A stretch of 64,000 nt of DNA, taken from NCBI GenBank assembly GCA_000727475.1, contig KL647297.1, positions 2,079,295-2,143,294 of the forward strand, given 5' to 3'. Positions 23,243 through 35,200 of the stretch are shown piece by piece. A model generated the notes under the pieces. The model ran no database searches. It was given only the letters and a program-made list of their open reading frames with translations, and was not told the origin of the DNA. The position numbers and the translations under genes were made by a program. The stretch's first letter is position 1. Each line of letters opens with the position of its first letter. The DNA is from Sarcocystis neurona (Eukaryota; Apicomplexa; Conoidasida; Eucoccidiorida; Sarcocystidae).

Positions 23243-26200
23243 GTATGCTCATAACGTGCTGCTGAGGGGCCGCTGTCTTCTTCTTTTTCTTCAGCTGTAC
23301 GACCAACCACTTCGTAGAGCTTGACGACATATTTGCCCTGTGTACGTATGCCTACGTATATGCGAGTACACACGTATGTGTATATGGACACATACACTTG
23401 TACACACTGTAGAAGGAAGACCTCCGCACTTGAGTCCCTGTGACGACTCCCTGGTCGGCTTTCTCGCTTAAAAATCGTCTTCGTGTACCCCCTGTCTGGG
23501 CGTGCTCGAGTCTTTTCCGCGCGTGTGCATGAGGTGTGGGACGAGGTGTGTCTGCATACCCTGTAAAATCTCCTACATTTGTAGACACGCGCAGGTGTTT
23601 GTTTCGTTGCATGTCTACTATTTCCGCAGACGTTTCTGTGTTCGGGATTTTTCGCACGCGTCGACCACCTCTGGTCGATCAGACGAATGTCAGCGTGAAC
23701 AGTCGGTCTTGACCGCATGTGCTGCTTCTGCTGCCGTTGCGCACGGTCCTGCAAAGCTGCCTGCACAAGAGCAGACGACTCATCGCCGTAGAAGGCGTGT
23801 CCTACGTCCAAGCGTGTCGAGCACGTGTTTCTCTTGACCGAAAGCTTTCGTACACGTCAACAGCATCCTCGCAGACCCACGCCTGTCTTTGTGTTGTTGC
23901 GTCTGCAGAAGCACCCCCCACACGCGTCTCTGCGTGATCGACGTGTAGGTGAGGGCTTGCTCCCGGTGGACCCTGCTGTTACTCTGCTGCCTGCAGTGCT
24001 CTTGTTGGTGTCGCCGCGGTTGCTGCTGCGGCTGGGGCAGGTGGGTGGTGCGTCCCCAGCCCAGTCTTTTTAGCTTCTAGTGTATGTGTGTTGACACGCT
24101 CGAGAGTACGCGCATTGTGTGTACATGTACATATGTTAAACATGCTTTTCTACATATATATCTATCTATCTGTCTATCTACCTATCTACCTACCCATCTA
24201 TCTATATACATATATGTATATATATATATGTGCCCGCACACCACTCATATATATATATATATATATATGCCTGCACGCCACTCGTGCCTACGTTTTTCCC
24301 GACCAGTGGACACTGGCGTGCGAGTACTGCGCATTTTGGTAGCAGCGTCTCCGCGTGAAGCTGCGTACACACGAAGTAATTTCTCTCTCTTTTTCTCTCA
24401 CGTCCTCTTCCTCTTCGCCTGAGTGATTATTGCACGTGTGTGTACGAATGCTGCTGCTATCGCTGCTGCAGTACCGCATGCAGGAAGGCCGCGGACTGTG
24501 CTTCTATATGCTGGGCGTCACTGACGACGGAAAGGGCGTCGGCATTGGCTTCAAAGAGTTGCAGGAGAGCCTTGCAGTTGTGCGCCGTATGGCTACTGCG
24601 CTGCAAGCGCAAACGGAGCTTGTCCTGCTGCAGCGAGCCGGTGTTGCCCCCGAGGTTGCTGCCACGGGGAATGTTGCTGGTTTGTATGACGCGGCTGCTG
24701 CTCAGGACGCCTTCGCTGCTGCTGGAGACGTCCCAGCGTCTGTTTCAGTCGGTCGAGCTGAACGTGCTGTTGTTGAAGATGATGCTGCTGGCGCCGCCTC
24801 GAGTGCTGTTGCTGCCACCACCTGCGACGTGGCGTACGATGAGACTGCCAGCTGGGCTGCTGTTGCTCCCGACTCTGACGCTGTTACTGCTGCTCCTCCC
24901 GACTTTGGCGCTGCTGTTGCTGCTGCTGCTCCCGACTTTGGCACTGCTGCTGCTGCTGCTGCTCCCGACTCTGGCGCTGCTGCTGCTGCTCCTGACTCTG
25001 GCACTGCCGCTGCTGCCGCTCCTCCTCCTCCTCGCCAAGCTGTGTCCACTGCTGAGACGAGCGTGACTGCATTACCGAGTCGACAGCATCGGGTGGCAAC
25101 TGCGAGCTGCTGCCGTTATCGTCCAGCAGAGGGGCCGGCTGCAGGAGAGGCGGGAGCAGCACCTGCTGCTGGGTTATCATCGGCTGATGTTGCTGCGCTC
25201 GGGGTTGCTTCTGTTGAGGCGTCACCTGCTGCTGTGGCTGGACTGACCTTTGATGCTGCTGCAATTTCACGTGCCACTGGGGAAGCGACTGCAGCTGGAA
25301 GTCTCAGCGCGCTTGCTGCGAGCAGCCGCATGCCGTCGCCAGCACCAGCAGCGGAACCAATAGTAGACCAGCTAGAACGGGGAAGGAGAGCAGCAGCCCA
25401 CGCAGCAGCTGGTGCTGCTTCTGGAGAAGCGTCAGTAGTGGCTGCCGCGTTAACAGGGGGGACGGCAGCAGCAGCTGCAGCAGCAAAGAGTACAGAAGAA
25501 TGCACCGCACCTTCCACAGGGAGTTGCAAGAGCGACGAGCGTGTAAGGGACGCTCAGAAAGATGCGTGCTGCATCATGTATTACACATATACGAATTGCT
25601 CACGCAGAGGTATCTGTACAGGCCCATACCGTCTTGTCGCTCAGTATCTATACACACACATAAATATACATATGTGTATATCTATACACACACATAAATA
25701 TACATATGTGTATATATATATATATATATATGTGAGCGAGTTGTTCTTGGATTGCGCCGACGAAGGGTGCTTTGTGTGTTTCCGCATGCTTTGTGGCCTT
25801 CTTTTTGTCTTTTGTGGAACTAGATGCTTCTGCAGCTTCTCCACTGCTTGTTACTTTCCACCTCCTGCTCCGGTGTTGACTGCTGCTGCACGCCAGTGCC
25901 CTCCTCCCCCTCTTCTGTTGCGGCTGGTCTCTGGCTGTCTTCTTTTGACAAGTGCTCGTTCCGGCGATGCAGACACACACTTTTTCCCCACTGTTGTAGT
26001 CGAAGGCGCTGTTGCTGCTGCTGGGACCACCTTACTACTTTCCCGAGCACAGCCAGTTTTCCACCTGTTGCGTAAGCTGCGGGTGCTGCTGGTCTGCTCT
26101 TGTCCGTCGTGCTGCTGCCGTTCTGTTGTTCTCCACGAAGCTTCTGTGCTGTTGCGACTCCTCTGCCCTCCGAGGTGCTACTGCTATTCTACTTCTTTCT

Positions 26201-29200
26201 GGGATGCTGCAGCTGCAGCTAGGCGGTTCTTCAGGGGGTGGTCTTCTCTCTGCTGCTGCTGCCCCCGCTCTACGTTGCTGCTGCAGGTGCTGCTCTGGGT
26301 GTTTCTCGCTATGGGACTGCCGCGCAGGTACCGCGTGCCCGCAGTTCGACGCCGCTGCTGCTGGTGCTGTTGCCAGTCTGCTTCACTTTGGGCTGTGAAC
26401 TTGCTTCGTCTATTTCTCGATGTGCCGCCTCTGCTCTGCAACTTCCCATACCTTGTCGTGCAGCGTGGCTCTTCCCCGCCAGAGCTCGTGCTTCTGTATC
26501 GACGACGACGGGGTATAAGATAAACCTCCCGCGGTTGTCTTCTCGTTCGTTGCACAAGCTTGAGCTCTGCTTCTCGCCCCTATGTGAACCCTGCCTGTCT
26601 GGAGTTGCTGCAGGCTCGTGGTTCGCCGCGTACAGCTCTCCATACTTACTGCGTGCCGCGCGTGATGCAGCAGGTCGCCGTCCACCCTACTAGTGCTGCT
26701 CTACTGCTGGTGGTGTATCAATCGCTCCCGTTTGGTGTACTGGTGCTCTTCCCCTGTTGCGTCTGCTGCCTGCTGGTGCACGCACGCGCTGTGTCGTTCC
26801 TGCTTGGGGTACTGCTGCTGCTGCTGCGGGCTCAGCACTCGACAGTTTGTCTGCTGCTTTTCTGGCTGCTGCTTCTGCCGCTGCTGCAGTGGATCGCATG
26901 TGTCAAAGTTTCGGGGCTGCAAACCATCGCGTGTCCTTCCGCAGCAACTGCCGGCGCAGGACCGACGGAGCCGGAAACAGCAGCAGCAGCCGCGAGGCAG
27001 CAGCGACAGCAGCAGGAACTTCGAGTTGCCGTCTTGGGTGCACACGGAGCAGGGAAGAGCACGCTTGTCGCTGTTCTGGCGGACGAAGAGGCCTACGACG
27101 ACGGAGAGTACGAAAACGCCGCCGCACCAGCAGCCCAGCAGCCGCAGTCGCAGACCTGCTGTGTGTTTCTTGCCTGTTACTGATTTAGTTAGCGTGCTTC
27201 TCTCTCTTTGTTCGTCCGCATCCCTTTGCGTCCACCGGCTGTGTGGACCGCTTCGCTTCGTAGCTTTCCCGTGCTAGTTCAGTATTCGAATCTCACATAC
27301 AAATATATATGCATGGGTATACCTATATATATATATACGCACAGAGGTGCACCAGCATGTATACACCGCTTCACGCATGTTCTGCTTCTCTGCAGTCCTG
27401 TGGTGTGCACTCCGTCACCCTGGTAGACGTTTTACCAGGAAAAGCTTCCTGGCCTACGGAAGGATCCTCTTTGTGTGCAGCTGTGTATCTGTAGATCCCT
27501 GACCGTATATATAGTCGGAGTCAGTCTGCTGGTGTACCTGCACAGAGATTCTACCTCGAGTGTTCACCCCTCACTTCATCAGAGAAGAGGACGACGCGTC
27601 GACGCGACTGTACGCGCATGCGTTTGTGTTACGCGCATCCACATAAACCAACACATATGTACACGTAGACGTACTTGTCTATGTGTATCCACGTTCGTGG
27701 CACCGCCTGTCCCTGCAAGGTGTATTGAGATGCTCATATATTAATCAACAGACTTTAGCGTATACAAGTGCTTACACGTGTGCGTCTAGATACATTCATA
27801 ATATATCTACAGATCTACCTCTTTCTCCACACGTATCCCTGTGTATATGCGAATATACGTACCTGCGTACGCGCGTCTTGCCTACACACCCGATTATATA
27901 TATTTATATACACATTCGTAGAAGTATCTATACACGCGCTTCTCTGTGTCTATCTTCGTGAATGCATACGTGTCTACTTCTGTGTGTACGCTGGCGTAGC
28001 GTTTCCTCGATGTGGGTGACTATCTCTCTTCCTTGGTGTGTGGGCGCAGGCTTCGCGCTGCCTGGTGCATCATACCAGCCACTCTGCTCTGCCGTTTCTA
28101 TGAAGAGTCACTGCTTCAAAGGACGACCTCTGCCTTTCGTTTCTCCCCCTCTCTGTTTTGTCGGGTGCCTTTGTAGGCGCGGAACCTCATGTGCGTGTTT
28201 TCCTTGCCCGCCCGTTTCTGCACACACTCGTGCTGACGCTGTTTCAGAGTATTTCTTTTTATGTTGTACAGAGGTTTGGCACGCCTGTGGATCTGCTCTC
28301 ATCCACATGAAGTGCTGCTGGGGGCGACCACTGCGCTACACGTGGCGGCACTGCCGTCTCCGCCGACTCGTCTCCACTTCACTCCCGTGAAACCGAGGCT
28401 ACCGCAGCAGCAGCTGCTGCTCGGCGGAGCGGCAGGGGCGGCAGCGTCTGCAGCAGCACCAACACCGCCTGCCACAAAACAGGTCTCAGCAGCAGGAGAG
28501 GCAACAGCAGCGGGAGAAGCAACAGCACCGTCCTCAGCACCAGAAACAGCAGCAGCAGCGGCCACACGGAGGCGTGGGTGGTGGGCAGGAGCCGTGGGAG
28601 GACCTGCTGAGGATTTGACGCCGTACGTAGAACAACTGCCAGTTGCCGACACACCTCCCGCAGGACCACCGGCCGCTGCAGGCGATGTCGCTGCTGCCGC
28701 GACTGGGGCCCGTGCTGTAACTCCTGTTCCTGCGGCTCTTGCAGCTGCTGCTTCCCCCCGTAGTGCGTCTGGCTGTGTCGTTGACGCGGCTGCTGCTTCT
28801 TCTTGTAGCGCTGGGGACGCCAAGGCTCGTGCTTTGCCGGCTGCCTGCGTGTGCAGCCGCTATGCGACGACAGGACAGGATTGTCTGGACTGTATCAAGA
28901 AGTCACCTTCTGTTCTTGGAGCATGCAAATCAAGTGGCAAACCGCCCGCTCTGAACTGCGTGGCAGGCGCATGCGCTGCCGGAGTGGCTGCTGCTGCTGC
29001 TGCAGCAACACCAGCCCACGACGCTGCTGAAGCTGCTGCACTTGCAGCACCCACAGAGTATCCAGCCGATTCTACTGTCGCAGTACGGCCGACCCAGGAC
29101 GGCTACACTGCTGTTGCTGCTGCAGAAGAAGCTACTGACCTTGTTGGCGGTGCTGCTGCAATACCACCTGTTGCAATACCAGCTTTTGCAACTACCGATG

Positions 29201-32200
29201 CTACTGCAACTGCTGCACCAGTGAGTTTTTTACCGGGGGACGCACGCTCCTGCTTATGTGTGTTAAAGACTGCGGCCCCTGACGTACTGCCAAGTAATTT
29301 TTGTTTGCAGACGCCAGAGTCAAGGCGTCACGGCTGCGTGCAGCAGACGACAATCGCCTGCAGCTGTTGCTCGTGCAACAGGAGCACGAGCCCGCAGCCG
29401 CAGCTACAAGACGGAAGCGTGGGCGGTCACACAGCCATGTGCGTGTCGCGCAGCGACGGCCACAGCATCTCTGAAACAAGATCAGTAGGAGCAGCATTAT
29501 CGAGCAGCAGGAGCAGCATCAGCCTGAAGACCGCAGCAGCAAGGTCTTTTGAACCGACTCAGCGATGCTGCAATAGTCCTGCCTTGTGCGGCGGCAGCAA
29601 GACCTGTGAGAACGGCAGCTGCGGTGGCACGGCAAGCGAGGAGAAGAGCCTCTTTGGCGAGTCTCCTCAGGTGAACGGCTGCAGCAACTGTTTCATTAGC
29701 AACAACGGCAAAGGCAGGGGCGCCTACTTAACAGGCTCTGACAGCCACAGGCGTACAAACAGTAGCCGCAGCAGCAACGGCAACATCAGCAGACGCAGCA
29801 GCACCCTCAGCAGCAGTGACAGCTCCAGTGAAATCAGCACCGGCCAGGCGAGTGCACATGATAGCAGCAGCCACCGCAGCAACGCCAGCAGCAGCACGGG
29901 AGTGAGCAACAGCAGTAGCAACGGGAGCACCGGCGTCTGCACGACCGGAAGCAGAGACCGACAGCTACAGGGCTCTGTTTTGCCAGCAGAATCGACAGTG
30001 CCTGCAGGGGTGGACGACCCGTGTTTCACGAACATTCCAGAAGTGGAAGAGCAGCACCCAGTCCAGGTGATCCTGCTGGACATGGCGGGTCATCCCAAGT
30101 ACATCCGCAGTGCGTTGACCGGTGAGCGAGTGGGAGTGGGTCGACATGTCTGATGTGTTACTGTTGATCGAAGTGCTCCTGCGTTCTCTGCTGCTGTTCC
30201 CTTTTGTTGGTGCAGCGCCTGTTGGTGCGGCTGGTGCCGCTAGTGCCCCCGCAGCTTGTGCCCCTGTGCCTGTGCTGCGGCTGCCCCTATTGTTGTGAGC
30301 GGAGCCTCTGGGTCTTCGGCGACTGAGTGACCGCGCTCTTCTTATACGCGTTCACGTTGACGCTTCCTGTCGTTGGAAGTGTGCTGCTGCCGCTGACACA
30401 GTTGCCACGTGCTCTGGCGTTGTGCTGTCGTTGCTCTGCTCTGCTGCTGCCGTGTTACCGTAACTGGTGCTGCTGCTGTTGCTGCGCCCGCTGCAACTGT
30501 TTTTATTGCTGCCGTGCTGTTGCTGCAGCAGCAGTTTACCGCGATGGCGTTGTACACGCAGAAATACGGCACGCCGCTGAAGGCTACTCGAGCAGAGACT
30601 ACTACGCAGGCCGACAGATCAGCATGTAAACAGGCAGAGAGCGGAACCTTCTGCCCCACAGACAAGCAAACACGTGGATACGAACTGATCACGTTGACTA
30701 GTACACCCCCTGATGTCGGTGGCTTCAAAAACCGTGTCACACGTTGGACAAGTACATACATATATATACACAATATATATTATACATATATGTGCTGCAC
30801 ATGTATTTATATATATATGTACATATTGTACAATACATATATATATATATATCTTTGTTTACGGGTACGGACGTACGCATACGAGGATCGACAGAGCCAG
30901 TCTCTGCTCGTTCTTGTGAATGCGTCATTTCAGGCCTTTTGCGAGAAAACGTGGAAGTGGTTGTGCTCGTGCTCGACGCCTCCGCTACGGCGCCTCCTTT
31001 TCTGCAGCAGTTGCAGCAAGAGCTGCTGCTGCTGGCAACTGCGCTGTTGCTGCTTCGACTGCCGCTCATCCTCGTGTTTAACAAGTGCGACCGCCTCAGC
31101 AGCAGCAGTGCCGACGGCAGCACCGGCGGTGGCAGTCTCGACAGCTTTCGGGAGCCCGGGTGGCAGGAGGATGGCTGCGGGAGCAGCAGGAGGCAGCGCA
31201 CTGAGACCACCAGCAGCCACGACAATACCTTCTCCCGCTGCGGCCACGGCAGCGAGAGCAACAGCAGCTGGTGTAGCAGCACCAGCACCCTCAGCGGGTG
31301 CAGCGCCAGCAGCAGCCAGGATGTCGTTGACAACTGCTACGGCAGCAGCAGGAAGAGACTCGAATGCTCTTTTACCGTGGGCGGCTCAGAACGGCTGCCT
31401 GGCAGCTCGCCAGAGAAAAACAGCGGCTGCAACAGCGTAGCAGACTGCAGAGATAATAATGCTGCTTCCCTTTCTGCTGCTGCCGGTGTTGCTGCCTCTG
31501 GTGAAGCCGTTTCAGGCGAGAAGGGTGTCGGGGCTGTCGCTCCTGATGTTGCTGGTGTCCCAGCTTGTGCTACCTTCGCTGTTGCTGCCACTGTTGAAGG
31601 CGCTGCATCACGTGAACCAGCAGCAGCTGCCGCTGAAGCATCCGCGACAGAGCCACCTCCAGGAGACAGGCTGACACGTGCTCTTGAAGCACAGGTGCTG
31701 CAGCATTTGGAGGAACTACTCGGCGCCGCCGCTGCTGCCTTGGATATCTGCTCCACATCTCATTGCTTCTCTAAATGTCCAGCAGCAGCACCTGCCTTCG
31801 CAGAAGGAGCGGCAGCAGCAGTTGGTGGTGTTCCCATGAACATACCGGCAGCCAGTGCAGAACCCCTAGCAGGAGGAACGTCTCCTGCAGGAGCAAACCG
31901 GAGGAATAATACAGCTGCGGCCGCGTCCGCAGCAGCCCCGTGCGTAGCAGGAAACGCTGGTGAAGAAACAGCAGCACATGTGAAACAGGATGGAGAGACG
32001 ACGCCTACGTCTGCTGCAGAAGGTCTGGCATCGTGCGCGGCGGCGAGGAGAACAGCAGGAGAGGTCGTGAGCGCTGCAGGAGAGAGTGTGAGCGCAGCAG
32101 CAGAGGGAACAGCAGTCGACGCTTCCGCTGCAGGTGCGACACACGGGATGGCAGTGCAGCAGAAGGCAGCAGACGCTGCAAGAAGCGGTGAAAGCGCGCT

Positions 32201-35200
32201 CGCTGTTCCCGATGCACGCGGAGAAGGTAATCAACGTGAGAAGGCAGCCACAGAGGAGGAGGCGGCAGCTGGGCTGTGCGCACGGGAGCGAACTGCAGAG
32301 CTGCAGCACGCTTCCACCTTCTTTGCAGCATGGAGAGAAAGAGACTGCAGCGTGCTGCTGCAGACTTGTTTGTACTCCAGGAGGCCAGTGAGTAGGTGGT
32401 GGGGTTGTTCGGCGCCCACGACAGCATCAGCAGAAGTCCCGTCGGCAGCAGGAACCTCAAGTGCAGCAGCAGGGACAACGACAGCTGAAGCACCAGCAGC
32501 GCTGCCGGCGGCAAGAATAGCGAGAGGGACTGCAGCAGCTGCAGCACTTCCTCAAGGAGAAGTCCCAACGGGGACAGCAGCATGTGCAACCCGAGCGACA
32601 CCAGCCGCTCGACCAGCAGCCGTAGACAGCGCAGCAGAGCCAGTAACAGCAGCCGGCTCCGCGGCGACAGCGACCTCGACACGAGAAGGGCTAACTACTA
32701 GTGCGACAGCCTTAAGGAATGGAAGCATTTGGACAGCACAGCTAGCAGCAGCAGCGGCAAGAGAAATAAATTATCCACAGGCAGGTGCAGCAGGAAAGCG
32801 CTCATGCGAGACGAGTGCAACAGCCCACGTGGGTACAGATAAGGACGAGGGACCACTGGCAACTGCTGAAGCCGGCTGCACTCCAGCGCTGTGCAACGAG
32901 ACATTGCAGTTCGTGCGGCCGGCGAAGAATCTGCCGCACCGGGAGGACCAACTGCAGCAGCGGAGCAAACAGCAGCGGCGGCTGACGGGCGATCTCCAGT
33001 TACAAGAGCTGGGAGCGCAGAGGGATGCAGCGGGGACTACCCAGCACCAGCAGGGAAGATCAGCCAAGCAGCAACAGCAGCAGCAGGAGCACGCGCACCA
33101 GAGTGTGGAAGAGGAGCGGACGCAGCAACAAGTGCCCGAGGCGCGGGTCGCGACGCAGCACCACCAGACACCACTTCCGCCGCAGCAGCACACTCAGAAG
33201 GTGCAGCAGCGCGTGCAACTCAACCACGGAGAGCAGCAGCAGGGTCTGCAGCCTGACCCTGTACGGCGGCAACAGAAGCAGGCGAAGACGGGTCACCCAC
33301 TGAATCTGTGGGGCTCCTTCTGCGTGTCCTGCGTCACGGAGCGCGGCATTAAACAGCTGCGCACTTTCCTGCAGGTATTCCACACCACTTGTGTCCCGAG
33401 GCCAGCACTCCATTCACAGGCGTCTGCGGGGTGGCTGCACCTCTACGCATCGTCGTAACGTAAAAATGCATATATACATGTGTATACGCTGACTTGTGTG
33501 ATTATACTTGCGCGTGTTAATGTATTTGCAAAGATATACATATATATATATGTATATGCACATGCGTCCCCCTGTATCAGTACACCTCTATGTGTCCGTA
33601 TCTCTGTTTCTGTGTGTCTACGTGTGTGTGTCTGTACGTGTGCTCAGATATATATATGTATATCTCTACATATATATGTAAGTGCAAGTAGAGCATATAA
33701 ATGCAGCGGATGGGGGAAGTTGATACACACGTCTCTTGCGTCGGTAACGTGTTGGCGGAGATAGGACTTTGCAGCAGCCGCGAGCTACATAGCGACGCAT
33801 TAGGTGGTTCATCTGCCGCAGGCTGCACATGTCCCTCGTGCGTCTTCGCGGAGCGTACAATGACCGAGGCAGACTGCCTCGCCTGCAGTGCTGCTCACGC
33901 GCGCTTGGGGTCTCCCTCCTGCCAGCACAGACGTGTCAGCGGTGACGCGTGCTTAAGCAAACACTGCGGCCCGTGCGGCTGTCTCCCTGCGTCACGTGCA
34001 GAGGAACTCACCGTGTGTGTGTGTGTGTCTCCCTTTTTTACGCCCACCTCGGACAGAAGCTGCTTTCCCGTCGACTGGTGCCTTCTTTCCCTGTCGTTCT
34101 CTTCCTGGGCATCGGGGGAGTGTACGTACACCTCCAGCAGAGGACGCTCCTGTCTGCGTTCGACTGCACTGCAGCAGGCAGACCCGTCGCTCTCTGGGGG
34201 GGGTGATGGCGGCGTTGTCGCCCATGGGGAGCCACCACACACGGAATGTCTTCCGTATCCGTGTATGTGGCCAGTATCCTGCTGAATCGCTCTCTGTACA
34301 TATGGGCCTGTGCAGGTGTGTGTACCCCTCCTACACGTACGTTTATATGCATACGGGTGTCTCCAGAGTGGGCACCTGGACAGCAGGCCCCGCGCGGATG
34401 CAGTGAAGGGCGGGTTGGTACCCTGCCGCCTGTGTAGTTAATTTCTCTTTTTTCGGCTTTATGTGCGCCGGTGCTGCGGAAGAAGACTCGTCTTGCGGAC
34501 ATATATACGAAGACGCGCGTGATGTTTGGGGAGGAATGTAGAGACTTGGGCTGTGTTACCGCGCAGTGGCGTTTTTGTTTGCAGCAACAGCAGCCCCGTC
34601 GCCCTGCGCCTCCAGCCATTCACGAGGTGTCCCGAAGGAGCAATCGAAGCGACACCGGCAGCTCTTTTCAGCACCCAGGCAGCAGTCACACGGGTTTCCT
34701 TTCCTCAGCCGCGACTGCTTTCGCAGTTGGTAAAAGTGCTGGATATGTTGCCGCTACTGCTGCTGCGTATCAAGAAGATGATGGTGGTGCGCCACCGGCT
34801 GCGGAATTTGCTGCGCCGCCTCCTGCACGTGCTGTTGCTGCTTCCATCTCTGGTGCAGCTGCCTCTCCTGTCTCTGGCACTGCTGCTTGTTCAGGTGCTT
34901 CTGCTGCGTCTGGCTTCTCTCCTGCTGCAGACGCCTCTCTGTCAGCTGTCCCTGGTGCATGTTCTCGCGCTGCAGTCGAGGGCCTCGCCAGTGGACGTGC
35001 CGCTCTCCCCGCCGGCACTCTTCTGCGTGGTGATGCTGATTTTGAAGCGGCTGCACCGAAGACTGCCTCCCTTGCTGCCGAAAGTCCTGCAGCAGCACGC
35101 CGCCTTGAGCGTGACGGAATGCCGCATTCACTGCAGTGGCCAGTGCAGAGTGCGTTCCTCATTACAGAGGTCTTTGGCGCTAGCGCAGCTGCAGCAGCAG

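Noticed and set aside
23221..23811. 196-codon minus-strand frame in intron 1
   Set aside because: No motif, overlaps the end of exon 1 and continues through intron sequence.
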